Source: Candidatus Crickella merdequi
GTDB taxonomy: Bacteria > Bacillota > Clostridia > Peptostreptococcales > Anaerovoracaceae
Assembly: GCA_018064645.1 (NCBI GenBank)
Contig: JAGHUT010000045.1
Location: forward strand, 1-64,000
Length of the DNA: 64,000 nucleotides
Direction of reading: 5' to 3'
Shown: piece after piece, positions 10,319 to 17,731 of the stretch
Layout of the letters: each line of letters opens with the position of its first letter
Position numbering within the stretch: position 1 is the first letter of the stretch
Position numbers and translations under genes: made by a program
Notes under the pieces: model-generated
Told to the model about the DNA's origin: nothing
The model's input: the letters and a program-made list of their open reading frames with translations, nothing else
The model's database searches: none

Positions 10319-10397
10319 TGTTTCCATCGACTAGAAGTAGTCCAAGAACAGCGCTAATAATAAGAATGCTAATCACTACTGCGAAAGTTGCCTGCAT
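10290..10397 (-). CDS. leu-ilv operon leader peptide (35 residues)
   Basis: Too short for the ORF track. The peptide begins MQATFAVVISILIISAVLGL and ends SHATNC. Of codons 7-23, 13 are Ile, Leu or Val, including a run of four such codons (CTA CTT CTA GTC). AAAGGA lies about 8 bases before the ATG. It begins about 27 bases after the predicted transcript start and ends about 40 bases before the attenuator hairpin. The peptide most likely acts only by being translated: slow decoding for lack of charged Leu, Ile or Val tRNA sets the fold of the RNA downstream. No T-box consensus (GGTGGNACCGCG) was seen in this leader. I do not know of a named family for it. Confidence 0.82.
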   Translation of the reverse strand: MQATFAVVISILIISAVLGLLLVDGNSVKSHATNC

Positions 10398-10430
10398 GTA
10401 ACTGTTTCCTTTCTTGTATTCATTAGGAAT

Positions 10431-10459
10431 ATTTTACTCTCAACAGTATGCAAAGTCAA
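10431..10459 (-). promoter_or_regulatory. Sigma-A promoter of the leu-ilv operon
   Basis: TTGACT (10454-10459), a 17-base spacer and TAAAAT (10431-10436) on the minus strand, about 35 bases before the leader peptide start. It is a near-consensus match, and the predicted transcript starts near 10424. Confidence 0.82.
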
Positions 10460-10473
10460 CAATTTAGAGCTTA

Positions 10474-10498
10474 AATTTTGTATTTTTACTACAAAATT
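10474..10498. promoter_or_regulatory. Inverted repeat upstream of the leuA promoter, possible LysR-type operator
   Basis: AATTTTGTA and TACAAAATT form a perfect 9-base inverted repeat with a 7-base centre. Its centre is near -62 relative to the predicted leuA transcript start, where LysR-family proteins usually bind their recognition site. It contains the T-N11-A pattern of that family. It also lies just after the lysR stop codon but is too AT-rich to be a convincing terminator. Confidence 0.55.
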
Positions 10499-10501
10499 CA
10501 T

Positions 10502-11488
10502 TTATTTTTGAGACTCTTTACTGAGAATGTTTCTTTTGTTAGCTTCTATCAGGTCGTTGTAGGTCCACACATCCATTTCAACGAATTCGTTCCACATCAC
10601 ATCCTTCTCTATTGCGGCCGCAACACCGGCAACAAACTGCTTTATCATCGGATTCTGTCTGTTTGATTCAAGAACAATATAGCCCAGCTCACGCATTACA
10701 TTGTCTTCCATCCTGACGACTTTTGGAAAGAACTTGGAACCGATTCGCGTCATTCCACTGTCTATAAGCATGCTTGCCGGCATTATTGTCGACCCCATGC
10801 CAAGAGCAATGCTTTTGACAATCAGTGTATTGCTGATTTTATCAGGGTAATATACAGGGGTAACATTCCTGCTCCTGAGATATGTTATGGAATTCCTGTC
10901 CTCGCCGTAATCTGCCACGAAGAACTCCCTGTTATGGAACGCCTCAAAGGGACAAGGTGCTGTAATATTCTCTTTGCTGTATAACACTCCGTAATACGGA
11001 TCCTTTGTAAGCTCTCCCCAGTAGAAATCTCTTGAAGCCCACGCATGCTCTGTAAAACCCAGGTCAATTACGCCTTCCTCAAGCCATCTGTTTATTTCGA
11101 AAGGATTGCCTTTGACAATATCGAAATGGAAGCCTGTGTAGTTATCCATCATGTAGTGCATGGCATCGGCAAACCATCTTGTCGCAATAGTATCAATGGC
11201 GCCGATGTGAAGCGTAAGGCTCGTATTGTTCTTTCGACCTGCAATTGCAAAGCGAAAGCTGTCAGCTGCGTGAACCGCCCTGCAAACCTCCGGATACAGT
11301 GCAATTCCATCCTCACTTAGTCTTATGCCATTATAATTTCTTTCAACAAGTTGAAGTTCAAGTTCCTCTTCCAGGCTCTTTATGACATAAGATACGCCTG
11401 CCTGCGTATAGCCGAGAACCTCTGCAGCCCTTGAAAAACTGCCTGTTTCAGCTACTTTAAGAAACACCCTGAGTTTATCTGAATCCAT
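10502..11488 (-). CDS. LysR-type transcriptional regulator, probable activator of leu-ilv genes
   Basis: 328 residues. The N-terminal winged helix-turn-helix (about residues 1-60) has KVAETGSFSRAAEVLGYTQAGVSYVIKSLE, the LysR signature. The remaining part is the two-lobe effector-binding domain (about 90-300). The gene directly precedes the leuA promoter on the same strand, with its stop 43 bases upstream of the -35 box and a 9-base inverted repeat between them, so control of that operon is the simplest guess. Effector not known. It resembles the second LysR protein here (31806-32684) in its N-terminal helix-turn-helix, both reading GYTQAG. Confidence 0.9.
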   Translation of the reverse strand: MDSDKLRVFLKVAETGSFSRAAEVLGYTQAGVSYVIKSLEEELELQLVERNYNGIRLSEDGIALYPEVCRAVHAADSFRFAIAGRKNNTSLTLHIGAIDTIATRWFADAMHYMMDNYTGFHFDIVKGNPFEINRWLEEGVIDLGFTEHAWASRDFYWGELTKDPYYGVLYSKENITAPCPFEAFHNREFFVADYGEDRNSITYLRSRNVTPVYYPDKISNTLIVKSIALGMGSTIMPASMLIDSGMTRIGSKFFPKVVRMEDNVMRELGYIVLESNRQNPMIKQFVAGVAAAIEKDVMWNEFVEMDVWTYNDLIEANKRNILSKESQK

Positions 11489-11529
11489 ATTATCTCCTCA
11501 CTTACAGGTATAAGAATCTCTTGTACCAT

Positions 11530-11558
11530 ATTATATTTTCTCACTTCTCAAAGGTCAA
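11530..11558 (-). promoter_or_regulatory. Sigma-A promoter of the lysR gene
   Basis: TTGACC (11553-11558), a 17-base spacer and a perfect TATAAT (11530-11535) on the minus strand, about 40 bases before the lysR start. The gene therefore has its own promoter. Confidence 0.85.
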
Positions 11559-11647
11559 CAAAACTTATATATTATGTGTAATTTCTAAGCAGGTTTTGTT
11601 AAGCGTTTCTACACGCATAGCATTTACCTATATATAACCCCCCAAGT

Positions 11648-11675
11648 AAAAAAGATGCCGTGAGGCATCTTTTTT
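11648..11675 (-). terminator. Terminator after the acyl-CoA ligase gene
   Basis: AGATGCC and GGCATCT pair around GTGA, flanked by A- and T-runs of six, so it could work in both directions. It closes the acyl-CoA ligase transcript coming from the right. Confidence 0.88.
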
Positions 11676-11685
11676 ACATTTCATA

Positions 11686-13467
11686 TTATTCTGTCGCTTC
11701 CTCTGAAGCCTTTGCCGCTTCAATCTTGGCAAGCTCTTCCTCTTCCAGAACTCTGTAAGCTACTTTGCCGACAAGAGTCTTAGGAAGGCTGTCTCTGAAC
11801 TCGATATCATATGGCATTGCGTACTTTGCGATGTTCTTGCGTGCATATGCCATAAGCTCTTCTTTAGTTTCGTCATTCTTAGGTACACCTTCTGCAGGCA
11901 TTACGAAGACCTTAACCTTCTCCATCTTGTAATCATCAGGAACTCCGATTACGCAGCTCATATGAACCTTGTCATGAGCATCAAAGATGTTCTCAAGCTG
12001 TGCCGGATAAATGTTGTAGCCTGAAGAAATAATCATTCTCTTTGCTCTGCCCTTGAAGTGGATGAAGCCTTCATTATCCATAATGCCAAGGTCACCGGTA
12101 TGAACCCATGTAAGTCCGTCGCTATGAGTTCTGAGAGTATCGGCTGTTTCCTCCGGCATATCGAGATAGCCCTTCATTACCGATGGTCCAGCAAGTACAA
12201 TTTCTCCTTCCTCACCGTATGGGAGCTTCTCATCTGTGCCCGGCTTGACAATCTTATAGTATGTATCAGCGAAAGGAATTCCTATGCTTCCCTCCTTGAA
12301 CTTAAGCGGCGGTGTCAGGCAGGATGCTGTAACACACTCTGTTGTTCCATAGCCTTCTCTGATCTGAATAGATGCCTTGTGGTCATACAGGAATTTGTCA
12401 AACTTCTTCTTGAGCTCAACGGAGAGTGAGTCACCTCCACTAAATACACCTTTGAGGCAGGAAAGATCTGCTTTTTCCATTGAAGGAAGTCTCAGGAGTG
12501 CCTCGTAGAGAGTTGGAACTCCTGCAATGAAATTGCATCTGTGCTTGGTAATCAGCTTTGCATAGCTCTTTGCTGTGAATCTTGGAACGAGAATGCATGA
12601 GCCTCCCTGGGAGAGCATTGTGTGAATGCAGACACCAAGGCCAAAACCATGGAAGAGCGGCATTGCAGCCAGCATCTTGTCTCCAACACGGAACATTGGA
12701 TTAGCAGCTACTACCTGTTCGCTCAGGGCATTGAAATTAAGGTTAGTCAGCTCAATTCCTTTGGTTGTTCCTGTTGTTCCGCCTGAATACAGAATTGCCG
12801 CAACATCCTCTGGCTTTCTCTTAACTTTATAATTCCAGCTGCAGGCTTTTCCGAGCTTAATAAACTGAGGCCACTGAATAACCGGTGCATCGTAAGGAAT
12901 CTTCTGAATCTTGCGACCATCGGTCAGCATATATCCAGCCTTGATTGGCTTGCTGAGCTCGTCCTTGATTCTTGCAATAATAACATTAACAATACTTGTG
13001 TTCTCTCTAATAGCTTCAATCTTATTGTAGAACTGGTCCAGCGTAACTACAGTTACACTCTTGGACATATTAAGATAGTTCTCAATCTCCTTCTCTGCCG
13101 AGAGAGGATGAATCATGTTGGCAACGGCGCCTACAAGATTGACTGCATAAAGCATATATATGGCCTGAGGGCAGTTCGGCATCGCGATGGTGACTCTGTC
13201 GTTCTCTCTTGTGCCGATTGTCTTAAGTGCTTTGGCGCAGTCGTTAATATTGCGAATCAGCTGTCTGTATGTTGTGTTCCTGCCCATAAAGCTGAATGCA
13301 ACATTGTTAGGATACTTCTCTGCAACAGCTTCAAGCTTCTCATATATTGTGCCATTGGTATATTCAAGAGTCAGAGGAAGCTCTCCCAGCTGGCTCTTCC
13401 ATGGAATATCCACACCCTCCGGAATCGGAAATACGATATTGCCATTCTCATTTATATTATAATTCAT
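11686..13467 (-). CDS. AMP-dependent acyl-CoA synthetase (long-chain fatty-acid-CoA ligase type)
   Basis: 593 residues from MNYNINENGNIVF. It activates a carboxylic acid with ATP and CoA through an acyl-AMP intermediate. The phosphate-binding loop YSGGTTGTTKGIELTN (about 235-250), the REGYGTTEC motif, HTGDLGIMDNEGFIHFKGRAKRMII hinge and the C-terminal catalytic Lys region (LPKTLVGKVAYR) are all present. Substrate cannot be fixed from sequence. The start used (ATG at 13465-13467) has AAGGAG seven bases upstream; the track's extra 16 codons lack such a signal. It stands alone between two intergenic regions and is divergent from fchA. Confidence 0.88.
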   Translation of the reverse strand: MNYNINENGNIVFPIPEGVDIPWKSQLGELPLTLEYTNGTIYEKLEAVAEKYPNNVAFSFMGRNTTYRQLIRNINDCAKALKTIGTRENDRVTIAMPNCPQAIYMLYAVNLVGAVANMIHPLSAEKEIENYLNMSKSVTVVTLDQFYNKIEAIRENTSIVNVIIARIKDELSKPIKAGYMLTDGRKIQKIPYDAPVIQWPQFIKLGKACSWNYKVKRKPEDVAAILYSGGTTGTTKGIELTNLNFNALSEQVVAANPMFRVGDKMLAAMPLFHGFGLGVCIHTMLSQGGSCILVPRFTAKSYAKLITKHRCNFIAGVPTLYEALLRLPSMEKADLSCLKGVFSGGDSLSVELKKKFDKFLYDHKASIQIREGYGTTECVTASCLTPPLKFKEGSIGIPFADTYYKIVKPGTDEKLPYGEEGEIVLAGPSVMKGYLDMPEETADTLRTHSDGLTWVHTGDLGIMDNEGFIHFKGRAKRMIISSGYNIYPAQLENIFDAHDKVHMSCVIGVPDDYKMEKVKVFVMPAEGVPKNDETKEELMAYARKNIAKYAMPYDIEFRDSLPKTLVGKVAYRVLEEEELAKIEAAKASEEATE

Positions 13468-13561
13468 TTGCTTTCTCCTTCTTTTGTGAAAACCATCTTT
13501 ATTATCATAACACATTTTCCTGTCGTTAGGCTCGCAGACTTCAAAAATTGCAGTGTTTCTA

Positions 13562-13589
13562 TTGATTGATACTTTTGGTTATTATAAAA
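13562..13589 (+). promoter_or_regulatory. Candidate promoter of fchA-folD(-purC)
   Basis: TTGATT (13562-13567), 16 bases, TATAAA (13584-13589). A fair but not perfect match, 60 bases before the fchA start and immediately upstream of a long inverted repeat. Confidence 0.5.
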
Positions 13590-13591
13590 TT

Positions 13592-13623
13592 TTTCTGTTA
13601 AGGTTAACCCATTTTAACAGAAA
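13592..13623. promoter_or_regulatory. 10-base inverted repeat in the fchA leader
   Basis: TTTCTGTTAA and TTAACAGAAA form a perfect inverted repeat around a 12-base centre that itself contains GGTTAACC. It begins just after the -10 box, overlapping the likely transcript start, a common place for a repressor site. No U-run follows, so it is unlikely to be a terminator. Confidence 0.5.
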
Positions 13624-13651
13624 TAAATCATTATACGAAAAGAGGTGCTAC

Positions 13652-14263
13652 ATGTTAGTAGATAAGACCGTTACTGAGTTTACCGAAGTTCTTGCTTCAA
13701 AGGAGCCTGTTCCAGGCGGCGGTGGTGCAGCTGCCCTCATCGGTTCAATAGGAATTTCCCTTGGAGATATGGTTGGTGAACTCACAACAGGCAAGAAGAA
13801 GTATGCCGATGTTGAGGAGGATATCCAGAGACTTATGGCAAAGTCTCAGGAGCTGAGAGTGAAGTTCCTTGAACTGGTTGACGGAGATGCAGAGGCATTT
13901 GCCCCACTTGCAAAGGCGTACAGCATCCCTAAGGATGATCCGACTAGAGATGAGGTTATGGAGGCAGCACTCAGAGTTGGCTGCTCCGTTCCAATGGATA
14001 TTATGAGAACCTGTGCAGAAGCGCTCGATGTAGTTGCAGAATTTGCCGCAAAAGGTTCAAAGCTGGCTATTTCCGATGCAGGCTGCGCTGCGGTAGCATG
14101 CAAAGCGGCAATTCAGGCTGCGTCTCTCAATGTTTTTATCAACACAAAGTCGATGAAAGACAGAGACTATGCAGAAGCTCTTAACAATGAGGCTCACGGC
14201 CTTCTGGCTAAGTATGAGCCAATGGCAGATGATATCTACAAGATGGTAGCAGACAAATTCTAA
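13652..14263 (+). CDS. fchA: Methenyltetrahydrofolate cyclohydrolase / formiminotransferase-cyclodeaminase family
   Basis: 203 residues. The family signature TEVLASKEPVPGGGGAAALIGSIGISL is at the N-terminus, and the rest is the all-helical cyclodeaminase fold. In anaerobes FchA interconverts methenyl- and formyl-tetrahydrofolate, or works in formimino-folate use. It is 13 bases upstream of folD, whose product handles the neighbouring folate step, which supports the cyclohydrolase role. The ORF track starts 33 codons earlier; MLVDKTVTEF at 13652 is preceded by GAGGTG and fits the family. Confidence 0.9.
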   Translation: MLVDKTVTEFTEVLASKEPVPGGGGAAALIGSIGISLGDMVGELTTGKKKYADVEEDIQRLMAKSQELRVKFLELVDGDAEAFAPLAKAYSIPKDDPTRDEVMEAALRVGCSVPMDIMRTCAEALDVVAEFAAKGSKLAISDAGCAAVACKAAIQAASLNVFINTKSMKDRDYAEALNNEAHGLLAKYEPMADDIYKMVADKF

Positions 14264-14276
14264 TAGAGGTGACAAT

Positions 14277-15131
14277 ATGGCAGAAGTATTACTTGGCGCA
14301 CCTGTAACAGAGGCGCTTAATGCAAAGATGATTGCTGATGTTGAAGAGCTGAGAAGCAAGGGAATCGACCCTACACTCTGCATCTTCAGAGTCGGCGAGA
14401 GACCGGATGACCTTTCATACGAGAAGGGTGCAACAAAGAGATGCGAGAAGATCGGCGTTACAGTTAAGAACGTTGTTCTCCCTGCAGATGTTGATCAGGA
14501 GACATTCGACAAGACTCTCACAGAGATCAACGAGGACCCTGCAATCCATGGAATCCTTATGTTCAGACCACTTCCTAAGCAGCTGGACAACGAGAAGGCT
14601 CGTCAGATGCTGAATCCTGCTAAAGATGTGGACGGCTGCACAGACGGTTCACTGGCAGGCGTATTCACTAACACAAAGACAGGCTTCCCTCCATGCACAG
14701 CTCAGGCTGCAATGGAGATTCTCAAATTCTATGAGGTTCCAATGAGAGGTAAGTCGGCTGCAGTAATCGGCAGATCACTGGTAGTTGGAAGACCTGTATC
14801 AATGATGCTTATGCACGAGAACGCTACCGTTACGACATGCCACACAAAGACTCCTGACCCTGCAGCAGTTGCAAGAGAAGCAGATATTCTTATCTGTGCA
14901 GCAGGTCAGCTTCACTCAGTAACACCTGAGTTCACTAACCCTGACCAGGTTATCATCGATGTTGGCATCAACTGGGATGAGACAAAAGGCGGAATCTCCG
15001 GTGACGTTGATTTTGAAGCAGTAGAGCCTTGCTGCAAGGCACTCACACCAGTTCCTCGCGGAGTAGGAACAGTAACAACAAGCGTACTAGTTTCACACGT
15101 AGTAGAGGCCGCAAAGAGAACTCTTGCATAG
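14277..15131 (+). CDS. folD: Methylenetetrahydrofolate dehydrogenase / methenyltetrahydrofolate cyclohydrolase
   Basis: 284 residues, standard length. The catalytic Tyr-x-x-x-Lys region reads SYEKGATKRCEKIG. FRPLPKQLDNEKA is the family's P-L-P motif, DVDGCTDGSLAG follows, and VIGRSLVVGRPVSMML is the NADP-binding loop. It interconverts methylene-, methenyl- and formyl-tetrahydrofolate. With fchA next door the cell has two routes for the cyclohydrolase step, as is common in purine- and glycine-using anaerobes. GAGGTGACAAT precedes the start. Confidence 0.95.
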   Translation: MAEVLLGAPVTEALNAKMIADVEELRSKGIDPTLCIFRVGERPDDLSYEKGATKRCEKIGVTVKNVVLPADVDQETFDKTLTEINEDPAIHGILMFRPLPKQLDNEKARQMLNPAKDVDGCTDGSLAGVFTNTKTGFPPCTAQAAMEILKFYEVPMRGKSAAVIGRSLVVGRPVSMMLMHENATVTTCHTKTPDPAAVAREADILICAAGQLHSVTPEFTNPDQVIIDVGINWDETKGGISGDVDFEAVEPCCKALTPVPRGVGTVTTSVLVSHVVEAAKRTLA

Positions 15132-15224
15132 CGAAAGATTCTTCATTACTCCACACAACTGGGATTCTTTGTGTTAGAATCTGTTATACACAGGGGATAA
15201 ATTTTTAAAAAAGGGAGTGTAATA

Positions 15225-16112
15225 ATGACAGTAGAAATGAAGCCTATCAAAGAAGGTAAAGTTAGAGAGATATATGATAACGGAGATTCTCTGATTCTTG
15301 TTGCAACAGACAGAATCAGCTGCTTCGACGTTATTCTGAACAATCAGGTTACTAAGAAGGGAACTGTTCTTACACAGATTTCAAAGTTCTGGTTTGACTT
15401 CACACAGGACATCCTTCCTAACCACATGATTTCAACAGATGTTAAGGACATGCCTGAATTCTTCCAGCAGCCTAAGTATGATGGCAACAGCATGATGGTT
15501 AAGAAGCTTGAGATGATGCCTGTTGAGTGCATCGTTAGAGGTTACATCACAGGAAGTGGCTGGGCAAGCTACCAGAAGACTGGTGAGGTATGCGGAATCA
15601 AGCTCCATGAGGGTCTTAAGGAGTCAGACAAGCTCCCTGAGCCAATCTACACACCATCAACAAAGGCTGAGATCGACGATCACGATGAGAACATCAGCTT
15701 CGAGCAGAGCATCGAGCACCTTGAGAAGAGCTTCCCTGGAAAGGGCGAGGAGCTGGCTACTGCACTTCGTGACAACACAATTGCACTCTATAAGAAGTGT
15801 GCTGATTATGCTCTTTCAAAGGGTATCATCATCGCTGATACAAAGTTTGAGTTCGGAATCGATGAGGATGGCGTTCTCTATATTGGAGATGAGATGCTCA
15901 CACCAGACAGCTCAAGATTCTGGCCGGCAGACACATATGAGCCAGGCCACGGTCAGCCTTCATTTGACAAGCAGTTCGCAAGAGACTGGCTCAAGGCTAA
16001 CCCTGATAACGACCACAACAACTGGACACTTCCACAGGAGGTTGTTGACAAGACAATCGAGAAGTATCTTCAGGCTTATGAGATGCTGACAGGAAGTCCT
16101 CTCGAAGCATAA
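15225..16112 (+). CDS. purC: Phosphoribosylaminoimidazole-succinocarboxamide synthase (SAICAR synthetase)
   Basis: Adds aspartate to CAIR in purine synthesis, using ATP. 295 residues, the longer form of the family. It opens with KEGKVREIYDNGDSLILVATDRISCFDV, the ATP-grasp-like N-terminal motif. VECIVRGYITGSGWASYQKTGEVCG and IADTKFEFGID are the other two signature stretches. It follows folD by 93 bases and ends in a strong terminator; one-carbon units from fchA and folD feed purine synthesis, so the grouping makes sense. Confidence 0.95.
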   Translation: MTVEMKPIKEGKVREIYDNGDSLILVATDRISCFDVILNNQVTKKGTVLTQISKFWFDFTQDILPNHMISTDVKDMPEFFQQPKYDGNSMMVKKLEMMPVECIVRGYITGSGWASYQKTGEVCGIKLHEGLKESDKLPEPIYTPSTKAEIDDHDENISFEQSIEHLEKSFPGKGEELATALRDNTIALYKKCADYALSKGIIIADTKFEFGIDEDGVLYIGDEMLTPDSSRFWPADTYEPGHGQPSFDKQFARDWLKANPDNDHNNWTLPQEVVDKTIEKYLQAYEMLTGSPLEA

Positions 16113-16131
16113 TCGAACAGTGCGATACAAC

Positions 16132-16156
16132 AAAGGAACCCTTAGGGGTTCCTTTT
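16132..16156 (+). terminator. Terminator after purC
   Basis: AAAGGAACCC and GGGTTCCTTT pair around a short loop, followed by TT and C. The symmetric A- and T-runs could also serve the convergent nudC gene, which ends 18 bases further on. Confidence 0.88.
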
Positions 16157-16174
16157 TCTCGCCTGTATTTTTTC

Positions 16175-17077
16175 CTATATCTCACTATTCATAAATGCCA
16201 CAAGCATGGTCTGTGTCAGTGTTCTGCAGTCAGCGTCCTGAAGTTCCTCTGCGAGGACCTCCCTCGGAGTCCACTCTGCAATCGCCAGTTCCTCTTCATC
16301 GATATGAACTTCTGTAGATCCATCCACATCACAGTAATATCCGAAGAGCAGATCCGACTCAACGCCCCACGGCTGGCTTGCATAATATGTAATGTTTTTT
16401 ACCTTAAGACCAACCTCTTCCATGACCTCGCGTGCAACTGTCTCCTCTGCAGTCTCGCCGATCTCACAGAAGCCTGCCAGCAGCGCGCGTCCGCGATATG
16501 CTCTTCCGGCGTATCGTGAAGTAATAACAGTATCTCCGTTCCTTACTGCAATTATGCAGGCTGGGCAGATCTTCGGGAAAACCATGTTACCGCAGCCACA
16601 GGTGCACCTCATTGCTCTCTCTTTTGCATCGTGCACCATTCTGCCGCCGCATCTTCCGCAGAACTGATTAATTCTGTACCAGTCAAAGAGATGATAAGCA
16701 GTAATTGCAGCCATACCAAGTTCCATCGGCTCTGTCTTTGTAAGAGTTCTTGTTCCTGCGAATTCGTAGCCGTCTTCACCCTCTGTCAGTATTTCAAGGC
16801 CCTCCAGCGCTTCAGAATATCTGTCAAGAAGGAAGTATCTCCTGTCTTCTATAGCGAAGAGATAGATAAAATCCTCCTCTGCATACCCACACTGGCATAC
16901 TTCGCCTACAGTCGGAAGCCATGCTCTGTCAGGGGCATCCCCATTCCACTCAAGTCTGGCAAGAATCGAGTCATCTCTCTTGCAGGTCCCCTGAAATACG
17001 ATTGCCGTGTCCCCTGGTTTCGCTTTCACGTTTCTGTACTGGTTGTCAAATCTTCCAGTTCCAATATCCTGAATCAT
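16175..17077 (-). CDS. nudC: NAD(+) / NADH pyrophosphatase (Nudix)
   Basis: 300 residues. A zinc ribbon with four Cys pairs (FCGRCGG ... RCTCGCG ... CPAC) lies at about 138-175. The Nudix box GFCEIGETAEETVAREVMEEVG follows, then SQPWGVESD, the SQPW element that marks the NudC branch and sets NADH or NAD-capped RNA specificity. The residues after SQPW differ from the usual PFPxS. The gene is 10 bases downstream of mntP on the same strand and probably co-transcribed with it. It converges on purC. Confidence 0.92.
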   Translation of the reverse strand: MIQDIGTGRFDNQYRNVKAKPGDTAIVFQGTCKRDDSILARLEWNGDAPDRAWLPTVGEVCQCGYAEEDFIYLFAIEDRRYFLLDRYSEALEGLEILTEGEDGYEFAGTRTLTKTEPMELGMAAITAYHLFDWYRINQFCGRCGGRMVHDAKERAMRCTCGCGNMVFPKICPACIIAVRNGDTVITSRYAGRAYRGRALLAGFCEIGETAEETVAREVMEEVGLKVKNITYYASQPWGVESDLLFGYYCDVDGSTEVHIDEEELAIAEWTPREVLAEELQDADCRTLTQTMLVAFMNSEI

Positions 17078-17086
17078 TTCGTGCTC

Positions 17087-17671
17087 CTATATGAATGATT
17101 TGATGAAAATCTCAAGTCCGATACCGATAAGTATCACTCCTCCGAGAATTGAAGCTTTGCCGGCAAGACGTGTTCCCGCCTTCTTTCCTATTGTCAGACC
17201 AAAAGTACAGATAATAAAAGTTGCAAAACCGATAATCAGTCCACAGATGAGAGCCGAAAGCACGTCATAGTTTGCAATGGTAAAGCCTACTGACAGAGCA
17301 TCGATTGAAGTCGCAATTCCCTGCAGCATCAGCCCTCCGAAGGTCACCCTTGTGATTGTCTCCTCCGTACTGCCTCCTCTGATTCCTTCCAGGAGCATTT
17401 TGCCTCCGATAAAGCCGAGAAGCGCCAGAGCAATCCAAGGTATGAACTGCTGAAAAGCTTCAAAAGTCTTTGCGATTGTGTGAATGCAGAGCCAGCCAAT
17501 CATAGGCATAGCAAACTGGAAAAAAGCAAAGACTCCCGCGATTATTGCCATTCTGGACTTCTTCATTGCCGGCTCATTAAGACCGTTAGCCAGAGATACC
17601 GAAAACGCGTCCATTGCAAGTCCTATACCAAGGAGCCCACTATTCAAAACAAAAAGAACTGTTATTACCAT
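17087..17671 (-). CDS. mntP: Manganese efflux pump MntP
   Basis: 194 residues with six hydrophobic segments. The two inverted halves each carry the conserved acidic motif: GLAMDAFSVSLANGL near the N-terminus and TSIDALSVGF in the middle, which are the metal-binding aspartates of the family. Exports Mn2+ across the cytoplasmic membrane. The ORF in the track begins at a TTG; the ATG at 17669-17671 has GGAAGG upstream and is preferred. mntP genes are often under the yybP-ykoY manganese riboswitch; the 60-base gap here is too short for one and none was seen. Confidence 0.92.
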   Translation of the reverse strand: MVITVLFVLNSGLLGIGLAMDAFSVSLANGLNEPAMKKSRMAIIAGVFAFFQFAMPMIGWLCIHTIAKTFEAFQQFIPWIALALLGFIGGKMLLEGIRGGSTEETITRVTFGGLMLQGIATSIDALSVGFTIANYDVLSALICGLIIGFATFIICTFGLTIGKKAGTRLAGKASILGGVILIGIGLEIFIKSFI

Positions 17672-17691
17672 AATACCTTCCACCAAACACT

Positions 17692-17721
17692 CGGCTCGAG
17701 CTGTGCCCGAGCCGTTTTTTT
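17692..17721 (+). terminator. Plus-strand terminator-like hairpin between two minus-strand genes
   Basis: CGGCTCG and CGAGCCG pair around a 9-base loop and are followed by seven Ts on the plus strand. The genes on both sides are on the minus strand, where no U-run follows the stem. Either it blocks antisense transcription or it is a weak minus-strand terminator of the aminotransferase transcript. Confidence 0.65.
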
Positions 17722-17731
17722 ACATATTAAA

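Noticed and set aside
10160-10500. T-box riboswitch before leuA
   Set aside because: The conserved T-box sequence and its paired specifier stem are absent; the region is instead explained by a leader peptide and attenuator.
17671-17731. Manganese (yybP-ykoY) riboswitch before mntP
   Set aside because: The gap is only 60 bases and holds a simple hairpin.
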